Below are positions 7,327 to 14,852 of a stretch of DNA of 26,302 nucleotides, in pieces. A model generated the notes under the pieces. That model had not been told where the DNA came from. It searched no databases and saw only the letters and a list, made by a program, of their open reading frames with translations. The stretch is from Stenotrophomonas_A sp036403795. Lineage in GTDB: Bacteria; Pseudomonadota; Gammaproteobacteria; Xanthomonadales; Xanthomonadaceae. The DNA lies in assembly GCA_036403795.1 (NCBI GenBank), contig DASWQJ010000099.1, positions 1-26,302 on the forward strand, read 5' to 3'. Each line of letters starts with the position of its first letter. Position 1 is the stretch's first letter. A program made the position numbers and the translations under genes.

Positions 7327-7979
7327 AGGTTTTCCGCAAAAAAGGCCAATGTGCGTTCGCGTGCCAGCTTGGCGCTCTCGGGTGCCCAGTGCGGACCGAC
7401 ATCACGATTGAACGCATGATCGGCCGGGTAGACGTAGACCGGGCTGCCCGGCAACTTGTCGCGATGCTGCTGCACGGCCTCGGCAGAAATTGATTTGTCC
7501 TGCTCGCCGAAATGGAAAATCACCGGTGCCTTCAACGGTTCGTCCAGATGCTGGGCATTGCGCGCGCCGTAATAGCTCACCGAGGGCAACCCCAGCCGCG
7601 TGGCCGACAGCAACGCCACCGTGCCGCCCCAGCAATAACCTACCGTGCCCACCTTGCCGGCAGGGGCCAGCACCGTGGCGGCGGCCTGCACCACCTCTAC
7701 CGCCTTGTCCAAACCCAGTGCGCCGACCATCTGCAATCCACGCGCGGTGCCCGCCGCGTCGTACTCGAGCTGCGCATCCTTCTCGACCAGATCGAAGAAG
7801 GCCGGCGCAAGCACTTCGTAGCCTTCGGCGGCGAAACCTTCGGCGACCTGGCGGACGTGCGCGTTGACGCCGAAGATTTCCTGGATCACCACCAGGCCGC
7901 CGCGCGGCTGGCCAACCGGTTGCGCGTGCCAGGCAGCAATCTGGCCGTGGGGAGTGTCCAGCGTGGTCCAGTGGCCCAT
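7323..7979 (-). CDS. Dienelactone hydrolase family alpha/beta hydrolase
   Basis: A 218-residue alpha/beta hydrolase of the dienelactone hydrolase (carboxymethylenebutenolidase) family. The Cys-Asp-His triad is visible: Cys116 in GYCWGG, Asp161 in FGEQDKSIS, His188 in PADHAFN. Glu34 in the IQEIFGVN motif is the residue that activates the cysteine in this family. The start was placed at ATG 7979 because AAGAGGA lies at ribosome-binding distance and the first strand begins directly after; in-frame ATG 8012 is less likely. It is the first gene of a three-gene minus-strand unit with the HIT protein (four-base overlap) and the small membrane protein. No aromatic-degradation genes are present, so the physiological substrate is unknown. 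Confidence 0.92.
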   Translation of the reverse strand: MGHWTTLDTPHGQIAAWHAQPVGQPRGGLVVIQEIFGVNAHVRQVAEGFAAEGYEVLAPAFFDLVEKDAQLEYDAAGTARGLQMVGALGLDKAVEVVQAAATVLAPAGKVGTVGYCWGGTVALLSATRLGLPSVSYYGARNAQHLDEPLKAPVIFHFGEQDKSISAEAVQQHRDKLPGSPVYVYPADHAFNRDVGPHWAPESAKLARERTLAFFAENL

Positions 7980-8127
7980 CGGGGCGTCCTCTTGGATGAA
8001 TGGGGCCGTCATTATCGGTGCCGGACGGGCAGGGCGCAGTGACGGAGACTGGCGGGTCGCGCCGGTCCGGGCAGGCCTTCTGCGGGCCACCCGGAACGGG
8101 CATTCAGGGCCGCGTCCGCCAGCCAGC

Positions 8128-8133
8128 TATAAT
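8128..8133 (+). promoter_or_regulatory. Putative -10 box (TATAAT) of rimO
   Basis: A perfect -10 consensus, 41 bases before the rimO ATG. I see no strong -35 box at 16-18 bases upstream. The dienelactone hydrolase gene starts divergently at 7979. Confidence 0.6.
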
Positions 8134-8174
8134 TCGCCGATTCAGGCCGCCGGCCGTCTCCCCGCCCGCAACCC

Positions 8175-9563
8175 ATGTCCCAGTCGAACCCCAAAGTCGG
8201 CTTCGTCAGCCTTGGCTGTCCGAAAGCCCTCGTCGATTCCGAACGCATCCTCACCCAGCTGCGGGTAGAGGGCTACGACATCGTGCCCAGCTACGACGCT
8301 GCCGATGTGGTGGTCGTCAACACTTGCGGCTTCATCGACTCGGCCGTGACCGAATCGCTGGATGCCATCGGCGAGGCGATGAACGAGAACGGCAAGGTGA
8401 TCGTCACCGGTTGCCTGGGCAAGCGCCCGGAGCGGATCCGGGAGGCCTACCCGGACGTGTTGGCCGTGTCCGGTCCGCAGGACTACCAGAGTGTGATGGA
8501 AGCCGTGCACGCGGCGCTGCCGCCGCGACACGATCCGTTCGTGGACCTGGTCCCGCGTCGCAGCACGTCTTTTGGCGAGTACGAGGGCGTCGGGGTAAAG
8601 CTCACGCCCCGCCATTACGCCTATCTGAAAATCTCCGAAGGCTGCAACCACCGTTGCAGTTTCTGCATCATTCCCTCGATGCGTGGCGACCTGGTTTCGC
8701 GACCGGTCGACGAAGTGCTGCGCGAAGCCGAGCGCCTGGTGCGTGGCGGTGTGCGCGAGCTGCTGGTGGTCTCGCAGGACACCTCGGCCTACGGCGTGGA
8801 CATCAAGTATGCCGAGAAGACCTGGCAGGGGCGCCAATACCAGACCCGCATGAAGGCACTTTGCGAAGGCCTGGGCGAGTTGGATGCCTGGACGCGCCTG
8901 CACTACGTCTATCCGTACCCGCACGTGGACGACGTCATCGGGCTGATGGTCGAGAACCGGATCCTGCCGTACCTGGACATTCCGTTCCAGCACGCCAGTC
9001 CGCGCATCCTCAAGCTGATGAAGCGCCCGGGCGCCGTCGACAAGACCTTGGAGCGGGTACAGCGCTGGCGTGCGATGTGCCCCGACATCACCCTGCGTTC
9101 GACCTTCATCGTCGGCTTCCCCGGCGAAACCGAAGCCGAGTTCGAAGCGCTGCTGGATTTCCTGGACCAGGCGCAGCTGGACCGCGTCGGCGCGTTCGCC
9201 TATTCGCCGGTGGAAGGGGCCAGTGCCAATGCCTTGCCCGACCCGGTGCCCGAGGAAGTGAAGCAGGAGCGCCTGGCACGTTTCATGGAGCGTCAGTCCC
9301 AGATTTCGGCCGCTCGCCTGGAAGCCAAGATCGGCACGATGCAGCAGTGCCTGGTCGATGGCGTGGAAGATGGCATCGCAGTGGCACGTTCGCGCGCCGA
9401 TGCACCGGAGATCGATGGACTGGTGCACATCCAGAACGGCGAAGCCGCAGGCTTGCGCGCGGGAGATTTTGTCGAGGTGCAGATCACCGACAGTGACGAG
9501 CATGACCTGTTCGGCAATGCGGTCGAGGCGGCACGCAAGCCGCTGTCGCTGGCGATGGTCTGA
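8175..9563 (+). CDS. rimO: Ribosomal protein S12 methylthiotransferase RimO
   Basis: A 462-residue radical-SAM enzyme that adds a methylthio group to the conserved aspartate of ribosomal protein S12. The N-terminal UPF0004 domain has its cluster cysteines at Cys15 (SLGCPKALVDSE), Cys51 (NTCGF) and Cys80 (TGCLG). The radical-SAM cluster is CNHRCSFC (Cys157, Cys161, Cys164), followed by IPSMRG. A C-terminal TRAM domain follows (about 385-450). The SLGCPKALVDSE motif and absence of MiaB-type residues point to RimO rather than the tRNA enzyme MiaB. There is no obvious Shine-Dalgarno sequence before ATG 8175. It converges with greB; only 15 bases separate the two stops and I see no hairpin between them. 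Confidence 0.97.
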   Translation: MSQSNPKVGFVSLGCPKALVDSERILTQLRVEGYDIVPSYDAADVVVVNTCGFIDSAVTESLDAIGEAMNENGKVIVTGCLGKRPERIREAYPDVLAVSGPQDYQSVMEAVHAALPPRHDPFVDLVPRRSTSFGEYEGVGVKLTPRHYAYLKISEGCNHRCSFCIIPSMRGDLVSRPVDEVLREAERLVRGGVRELLVVSQDTSAYGVDIKYAEKTWQGRQYQTRMKALCEGLGELDAWTRLHYVYPYPHVDDVIGLMVENRILPYLDIPFQHASPRILKLMKRPGAVDKTLERVQRWRAMCPDITLRSTFIVGFPGETEAEFEALLDFLDQAQLDRVGAFAYSPVEGASANALPDPVPEEVKQERLARFMERQSQISAARLEAKIGTMQQCLVDGVEDGIAVARSRADAPEIDGLVHIQNGEAAGLRAGDFVEVQITDSDEHDLFGNAVEAARKPLSLAMV

Positions 9564-9578
9564 CCCAGGCGGTGGACG

Positions 9579-10094
9579 CTAGGTCGGGGCCGTATCGCCG
9601 TAGCGGACGTCCACGACCACGAAGCCGGTCTTGCCCGCCGGCAGCATCGCCTCCATCTCGTCGTCCACGCGCTTCTTGAGCAGGGCGCGTGCCAGCGGCG
9701 AGTCGATGCTGATCCAGCCCAGTGCCGCGTCGGTCTCGTCGGGTCCGACAATGCGATAGCGCAGCAACTCGCCGTCGTCGATGCGTTCCAGTTCCACCCA
9801 GGCGCCGAAATACACCGCACTCGGATCGCTGGGTGCATCGTCGACCACCCGCAACGCCTCGAGCCGCTTGCTGAGATAGCGCACCCGGCGGTCGATCTCG
9901 CCCAGTTGTTTCTTGCGATAGGTGTACTCGGCATTTTCCGAGCGATCCCCTTCGGCGGCCGCCGCGGCGAGCGCCTTGACCACTTCGGGGCGGCGCACCC
10001 GCCACAGGTCGTCCAGCTCTGCCTTCAGGCGCTCGTGGCCGGTGCCGGTGATGAGTGCGGTGCTTTTTTCTGCGGGAGGACGCCAACGGGTCAT
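9579..10094 (-). CDS. greB: Transcription elongation factor GreB
   Basis: A 171-residue factor that enters the RNA polymerase secondary channel and stimulates cleavage of backtracked RNA. The N-terminal coiled coil (about 20-85) carries the conserved tip GDRSENAEYTYRKKQLGEID, with the acidic residues that position magnesium. The C-terminal FKBP-like domain follows, including SPLARALL. The YTYRKKQL sequence is typical of GreB rather than GreA. It is slightly longer than the E. coli protein. A TAGCAT sequence (10123-10128, minus strand) may be its -10 box. It is divergent from the rhomboid gene. Confidence 0.93.
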   Translation of the reverse strand: MTRWRPPAEKSTALITGTGHERLKAELDDLWRVRRPEVVKALAAAAAEGDRSENAEYTYRKKQLGEIDRRVRYLSKRLEALRVVDDAPSDPSAVYFGAWVELERIDDGELLRYRIVGPDETDAALGWISIDSPLARALLKKRVDDEMEAMLPAGKTGFVVVDVRYGDTAPT

Positions 10095-10161
10095 GCGGGT
10101 CGCGACAGGATGCGGGGAGGCGATGCTAGCCCCCCAGCTTGCATCTGGCCAACGGGATCAT

Positions 10162-10193
10162 GGAAGCTGCGCGCTGAGGAAGCTGCGCGCTGA
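10162..10193 (+). repeat. Exact tandem duplication, 2 x 16 bases
   Basis: The 16-mer GGAAGCTGCGCGCTGA occurs at 10162-10177 and again at 10178-10193 without any gap. It lies between the divergent greB and rhomboid genes, ending 18 bases before the rhomboid ATG. It could be a replication-slippage duplication or a doubled regulatory site. Confidence 0.9.
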
Positions 10194-10211
10194 CCGACAG
10201 GGGACGTCGAC

Positions 10212-11669
10212 ATGTTCATTCTGCCTTTGCACAAACCGTTGAGCTGGGCCAGCTGGCCCTGGATGACCACCTTGCTGGTGCTGCTCAACGCCTTGGTCTT
10301 TTTCGGGCCGCAGGCCGGTGACCAGGTCGCCATCGCGCAAGCGCAGGCCTACTACATGACCTCCGGCCTGGCCCGCGTCGAATTGCCCGCCTATCGCCGT
10401 TTCCTGGCCGAGCGGCATCGCGGCGATCTCCTCCAGGCGCTGGACAAGGGCAGCGAGCAGGAACGCGCCTCGCAGCTGGCCAGCGCCGCCTTCGCCGATA
10501 CGCACTTCCGGCAGGCGCTGGCCGAAGGGGCACTGATCGAGCCACAGGCGCGCGAACGGTGGCAGCCCTTGCGCACCGAATACGATCGCCGCCTCGGTGC
10601 CATCTTCACCTTGCGTCATCTCCAGCTGAGCACGGAGTGGTCGCCGCGACGCATGTTGGCGGCCGCCTTCCTGCATGGCGATGTGATGCACCTGTTCGGC
10701 AACATGTTGTTCCTCATCGCGCTGGGCCTGTTGTTGGAAGGGGCGATCGGTCCGTGGCGCTTGTTGGGCGTGTATGTGGTCGGCGCCTTCGGATCCGGCG
10801 CGGCCAGCATGTGGTGGCACCACGACGAGGCGGTGGCCGGACTGGGCGCCTCCGGCGCGATCGCCGCGATGATGGGCGCGTTCTGCGCGGTCTGGGGACG
10901 CCAGCCGGTGCGCTTTTTCTATTGGTTCGGGGTGATCTTCGACTACGTGCGTGCGCCGGCGATCTGGCTGTTCCCGCTGTGGCTGGGCTGGGAAGTCTTC
11001 AGTCTGCTGTCCGATGACGATTCCCGCGTGGCTTTCGAGGCGCATGCGGGTGGTCTGGTTACTGGCGCGTTGCTGGGTGGGTTGCTGGTGATGATGCGGC
11101 AGACCCGGCCCGCCTACATGCGCGAGGACGATGCGGCCGTCCCGACGGACGATCGCTGGGAGCGTGCGCAGATCCATCTTGGGCGGATGGAAAATGCCGA
11201 GGCCGAGTCGTTGCTGGTGGCGCTGGCGGCCGAGCAACCGGCGCGCCTGGACATCGCATTGGCGCGCTGCCGGGTCGCTCGCAATGCAGGCCAGCGCAAT
11301 GCCCTGCAGCGCCACGCGCAAGTCGCGATCTCGCTGCCTGCCGCCGACGCAGCGCAGGCTCAAGCGCAGTGGACGCTGGTGCGCGAGTTGCGCGACACCG
11401 GTTGGGACGTGCCGACGCAGGCGCTGCCGCCGCTGTTGACGTCGTGGGTGTCGCTTGGACTGTTCAAGGAGGCCGAGCTGTTGCTGGAGCACAGCCAGCC
11501 CACGGCGGAAACGCGCGAGGCTATCGCCCAGGCCTGGCTCAAGTTGGCCCTGGCCCACGGCGCGCGTGCAGACCACCCACAACAACGCCGCCTGCTGGAG
11601 CGACTGCTGGCCGACTACGCCGACCAGCCCCAGGCAGCGAAAGCACGCTTCCTGCTCGAGAACGGATGA
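10212..11669 (+). CDS. Rhomboid family intramembrane serine protease with C-terminal helical-repeat extension
   Basis: A 485-residue inner-membrane protease. After the first membrane helix (about 17-32) comes a charged extramembrane segment (about 40-140). The rhomboid core then shows H160xxxN164 (oxyanion side), the nucleophile in GLGASGA (Ser214) and the catalytic His278 in EAHAGGLVTG, so it should be active. Residues 300-485 form a soluble, alanine- and leucine-rich helical region that looks like TPR-type repeats (for example AESLLVALAAEQPARLDIALARCR). This is a long extension compared with a minimal rhomboid. AGGGGA precedes the ATG at ribosome-binding distance. It converges with another membrane protein that has a similar helical tail. 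Substrates are unknown. Confidence 0.88.
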   Translation: MFILPLHKPLSWASWPWMTTLLVLLNALVFFGPQAGDQVAIAQAQAYYMTSGLARVELPAYRRFLAERHRGDLLQALDKGSEQERASQLASAAFADTHFRQALAEGALIEPQARERWQPLRTEYDRRLGAIFTLRHLQLSTEWSPRRMLAAAFLHGDVMHLFGNMLFLIALGLLLEGAIGPWRLLGVYVVGAFGSGAASMWWHHDEAVAGLGASGAIAAMMGAFCAVWGRQPVRFFYWFGVIFDYVRAPAIWLFPLWLGWEVFSLLSDDDSRVAFEAHAGGLVTGALLGGLLVMMRQTRPAYMREDDAAVPTDDRWERAQIHLGRMENAEAESLLVALAAEQPARLDIALARCRVARNAGQRNALQRHAQVAISLPAADAAQAQAQWTLVRELRDTGWDVPTQALPPLLTSWVSLGLFKEAELLLEHSQPTAETREAIAQAWLKLALAHGARADHPQQRRLLERLLADYADQPQAAKARFLLENG

Positions 11670-11675
11670 CCAGGG

Positions 11676-11703
11676 CAGCGCGCCGCTCTGGCGCGCTGTT
11701 TCA
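11676..11703 (+). terminator. Possible terminator of the rhomboid gene
   Basis: A nine-pair GC-rich stem (CAGCGCGCC with GGCGCGCTG, loop GCTCT, 11676-11698) begins seven bases after the rhomboid stop and is followed by TTTC. The T tract is short, so termination may be weak. Confidence 0.5.
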
Positions 11704-11706
11704 TAA

Positions 11707-11747
11707 GCGCAGGCGTAGACGTGGACGCAGGCACAGCGCAGGCGCAG
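11707..11747. repeat. Degenerate hexamer tandem repeat
   Basis: On the minus strand the unit CTGCGC recurs about six or seven times with substitutions (CTGCGC, CTGCGT, CCACGT, CTACGC) and one five-base unit. It lies in the 153-base spacer between the convergent rhomboid and helical-repeat membrane protein genes. No coding or regulatory role is evident. Confidence 0.55.
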
Positions 11748-11822
11748 AAGCATCGCGCGGCCTTCGCAGCGGTGGCTTCAATCGATCCTCTGCAAGGCCG
11801 GTGCCATTCCCGCCATGAACAC

Positions 11823-13121
11823 TCAGGCCGGGGCGGTCCCGCCTGCCAAACCGAGCAATGCCGCCTGCGCGGCCTGCAGGCGACGGCGCTGCTCATCATC
11901 CTCGCAGCGCTGCAGGGCCAGGGCGAGGATCTCGCGGGCTTCCTCGTCGCGGCCGAAACGCTCGGCCAACAGCAACGACAGCTCCAGCGACCACTGGCCC
12001 GCTTCGGCCGCGCGCGGCCAGGCATGCAGCATGGCGCGTAGCGCGTCGGCGGTGAGCTGATACTGGCCGCCCAGCCGGGCGCGGTCCAGCAACACGGTGG
12101 CTTGTTCGATCTGCGCCGGCACGAATTCCGCATCCTGGTCCAACGCCTCGCGCAGCACCGCCAGTGCACGGCGCTCCTGCTTTTCCGCCAGCAATCGCGA
12201 GAGGTACTGGCGGCTGTGCTCATGCAACTCATCGCGGCGCGGTGACTGGCGCAGCAGGCGCTGGTAGAGCTCATGCACCGGCAGCGTCACCGCGCGCGAG
12301 CGGACCGCCCCGCGCAGCGTTTCCAATGCGTTGTCGGTATGACCGTCTCGTACCAGCGTCTCGGCCTCGTCCAGCAGGCGCTGGTCCGGATCCTGCGGCC
12401 GCGCATTGCTCAGCGCCTCCGGTTCGAAGCCCAGCGCCTCGTGGTACTGGTAGACGAGATAGCCGAGCAGGTGGAACACCGAAAACAGGCCCCAGGTGAC
12501 CGCGAAGTTGATGGTCAGTTCACCCAGCAGCGGCGGCATGTAGGCCTTGAGCCAGCCGGCCGCCATCAGCGAGCTGGTGAAGATCACGAACAACAGGCAG
12601 AACGCGGCCAGGTACGGCCAGCCGATGCGCGTGGCCATGGCCAGTGGCACGGCCGGGTTGAGCGCGCGCAACAGGCTGCCGTCGATGGCCAGCGAGATCA
12701 CGCTGCCCGGCAGCAACAGCACCACGGCGGCCAGGGCCATCAGCGTGAGTGCACCGCTGCGGGTGAAGGCCGCGACCAACATGACGGCGAAGATGGCCAG
12801 CAGGAACAGCGCGAACATGCGCCAGATCGCGCCATCATCCAGGTCCAATCCGTAGTCGGGCGCCCCCGCATGCCCGTTGGCGGTATGGCGCAGCACCTCG
12901 AACGCATACCGATAAGTGGCCAACGCCACCACGATGTTGAGCAGCCACCCGATGCCCGGCAACAGGGTCAGCAGCGAGCACAGCGTCAGCGCGATCAGCG
13001 ACCACAGCGCCGCGCCTTGCAGCGGGAACAGGGCAATGCTCCGCATCCGGGACCAGAACGGCAGTGGTTGGACAAGTTGGTTCGCCGGCCGGCGGCCGGA
13101 CATGTTGCGGCGGTCTTCCAT
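11823..13121 (-). CDS. Polytopic membrane protein with C-terminal TPR-like region, function unknown
   Basis: A 432-residue protein. The N-terminal half (about 25-245) has roughly six hydrophobic segments, for example SLIALTLCSLLTLLPGIGWL, FALFLLAIFAVMLVAAF and LAAFCLLFVIFTSSLMAAG. Between them is a soluble-facing stretch with PDYGLDLDDGAIWRM. The arrangement is reminiscent of DUF4013-type membrane proteins, but I cannot confirm that. The C-terminal half (about 260-432) is a helical solenoid with TPR-like units such as LLDEAETLVRDGHTDNALETL and HSRQYLSRLLAEKQERRALAVL. ATG 13121 is preferred over a further in-frame start 24 bases upstream because GGGGAG stands seven bases before it. It follows the HerA-like ATPase gene by 89 bases on the same strand and converges with the rhomboid. 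The function is unknown; the TPR tail suggests protein binding. Confidence 0.8.
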   Translation of the reverse strand: MEDRRNMSGRRPANQLVQPLPFWSRMRSIALFPLQGAALWSLIALTLCSLLTLLPGIGWLLNIVVALATYRYAFEVLRHTANGHAGAPDYGLDLDDGAIWRMFALFLLAIFAVMLVAAFTRSGALTLMALAAVVLLLPGSVISLAIDGSLLRALNPAVPLAMATRIGWPYLAAFCLLFVIFTSSLMAAGWLKAYMPPLLGELTINFAVTWGLFSVFHLLGYLVYQYHEALGFEPEALSNARPQDPDQRLLDEAETLVRDGHTDNALETLRGAVRSRAVTLPVHELYQRLLRQSPRRDELHEHSRQYLSRLLAEKQERRALAVLREALDQDAEFVPAQIEQATVLLDRARLGGQYQLTADALRAMLHAWPRAAEAGQWSLELSLLLAERFGRDEEAREILALALQRCEDDEQRRRLQAAQAALLGLAGGTAPA

Positions 13122-13210
13122 GACGCTCCCCCTGAGCCTTGGCAATGTGCCGATTGTGGCCGCAGCGTGCCCGCGGCCGCAATCATCGCCACTGGCATGG
13201 CCGGCTTGGG

Positions 13211-14716
13211 TCAGCGCTTGCCGCCGAAGATCCCGCCCAGGATGCCCCGCACGATCTGTTGGCCCAGCTTGCTGCCTACCGTGCGCGTGGTCTGCTTGGC
13301 CATCGTCTCCAACAGGCCTTGGCGGCGTTTGGTACCGAACACCGCATCTTTCATCGTCTGTCCCCAGTCGTTGCCCTGTGCCTGGTCCTGTTCGGCGGAC
13401 CGTGCGGGCGGCGCTTCGGACTTGGCGACCTGGTCGCCGGCACGTCGCGCCAGCATCTCGGCAGCCGACTCACGGTTCACCCCGGTGTCGTACTTGCCAG
13501 CCACCGGACTGGTGGCGCGCACCTGGGCACGTTCGGCCTCGCTGATGGCGCCCATGCGGCAGCGCGGCGGCGCGATCAGGGTTTGCTGGACCGGCATCGG
13601 TATGCCTTTGTCCTGCAACGTGGAGACCAACGCTTCGCCGGTGCCCAGGCTGGAGATCGTCTTGGCCACATCGAGCTTGGGGTTGGCGACGAAGGTCTCG
13701 GCGGCGGTTCTCACCGCCTTCTGGTCGCGTGGCGTGTAGGCGCGCAAAGCATGCTGCACGCGGTTGCCCAACTGGCCCAGGATGTTGTCGGGCACGTCAT
13801 CGGGGAATTGCGAACAGAAGTACACGCCCACGCCCTTGGAGCGGATCAACCGCACGACCTGCTCGATGCGTTGCACCAGTGCCGGCGGCGCATCGTCGAA
13901 CAGCAAGTGCGCCTCGTCGAACACGAACACCAGCTTGGGCTTGTCCAGGTCGCCCACCTCGGGCAAGCGTTCGAACAGCTCCGACAGCAGCCACAGCAGG
14001 AAGGTCGAATACAGGCGCGGCTTGAGCACCAACTGGGCCGCAGCCAGGATGCCGATGACGCCGCGCCCGTCGGGCGAGGTGCGCATCAGGTCGGTCAGTT
14101 CGAGCGCAGGCTCGCCGAAAAAACCTTCGCCGCCATCCTGGGCCAGGCGCAGCAGCGAACGTTGGATCGCGGCCACCGACTGCGCGCTGATCAATCCGTA
14201 TTCGGTCGAGATGGCCTTGCGGTCCTCCACCACCAGTGCCAGCAGCGCCCGCAGGTCGTCCAGGTCCAGCAGCAGCAAGCCGCGGTCGTCGGCGAGCTTG
14301 AATACGATATCCAGCACGCCCGATTGAGTGTCGTTGAGCTCCAGGATGCGGGCGAGCAGGGTGGGCCCCATCTCGCTCACGGTGGTGCGCACGGGATGGC
14401 CCGACTGTCCGTAGATATCCCAGAACACCACCGGGCTGGCGGCCGGCGCATAGTCCGCCACGCCGATGTCGGCGGCGCGCTGGCGCACCGCCTCGCTGCC
14501 CTCGCCGGGCACCGCCAGGCCGGCCACGTCGCCTTTCACATCGGCCAGGAAGACGGGTACGCCAAGGCGGGAGAAACCTTCTGCCAGCGTCATCAAGGTG
14601 ACCGTCTTGCCGGTCCCGGTCGCGCCGGCCACCAGTCCGTGGCGGTTGCCCAGCCGTGGTTGCAGGACCACCGGGATGTCGTCGGTGATGCCTTTGCCGA
14701 GCAGGATCGGATCCAT
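13211..14716 (-). CDS. HerA/YjgR-type (DUF853) P-loop ATPase
   Basis: A 501-residue ATPase of the HerA-FtsK superfamily, YjgR branch. Walker A is GATGTGKT (31-38) and Walker B is VFVFDEAHLLFDD (Asp267, Glu268). Downstream, FCSQFPDDVPDNILGQLGNRVQHALRA carries the sensor and arginine-finger-like elements of the family. The DxxGD-type segment LADVKGDVAGLA also fits. The C-terminal tail is a linker ending in the glycine-rich KLGQQIVRGILGGIFGGKR. ATG 14716 is chosen because GAGGA stands at ribosome-binding distance and the protein then begins exactly where YjgR homologues do. The cellular role of this subgroup is not established; DNA translocation is inferred from the superfamily. No nuclease NurA or restriction partner lies next to it, so it is not evidently part of a HerA defence system. 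Confidence 0.9.
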   Translation of the reverse strand: MDPILLGKGITDDIPVVLQPRLGNRHGLVAGATGTGKTVTLMTLAEGFSRLGVPVFLADVKGDVAGLAVPGEGSEAVRQRAADIGVADYAPAASPVVFWDIYGQSGHPVRTTVSEMGPTLLARILELNDTQSGVLDIVFKLADDRGLLLLDLDDLRALLALVVEDRKAISTEYGLISAQSVAAIQRSLLRLAQDGGEGFFGEPALELTDLMRTSPDGRGVIGILAAAQLVLKPRLYSTFLLWLLSELFERLPEVGDLDKPKLVFVFDEAHLLFDDAPPALVQRIEQVVRLIRSKGVGVYFCSQFPDDVPDNILGQLGNRVQHALRAYTPRDQKAVRTAAETFVANPKLDVAKTISSLGTGEALVSTLQDKGIPMPVQQTLIAPPRCRMGAISEAERAQVRATSPVAGKYDTGVNRESAAEMLARRAGDQVAKSEAPPARSAEQDQAQGNDWGQTMKDAVFGTKRRQGLLETMAKQTTRTVGSKLGQQIVRGILGGIFGGKR

Positions 14717-14744
14717 GAGGGTCCTCGAATTCAAGGTGCGGCCG

Positions 14745-14750
14745 ATCATA
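14745..14750 (-). promoter_or_regulatory. Putative -10 box (TATGAT) of the HerA-like ATPase gene
   Basis: TATGAT on the minus strand lies 28 bases upstream of the ATG at 14716, inside the 136-base divergent spacer shared with the lytic transglycosylase gene. No clear -35 partner is visible. Confidence 0.45.
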
Positions 14751-14852
14751 CGGCCAATCCTTACGGCCCACTGACCCTGTGCTGCAGCTTGCCTTGCCCC
14801 TGCGCGCGGCCGGCGGCTACCCTGCCTGTCTTCCCGTCGCCGTGCCCGCCTG

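Noticed and set aside
13211..14716. HerA-type ATPase as part of an anti-phage defence system
   Set aside because: It is the YjgR-type housekeeping form, without a NurA, SIR2, DUF4297 or other effector gene beside it; the neighbours are a membrane TPR protein and a lytic transglycosylase.
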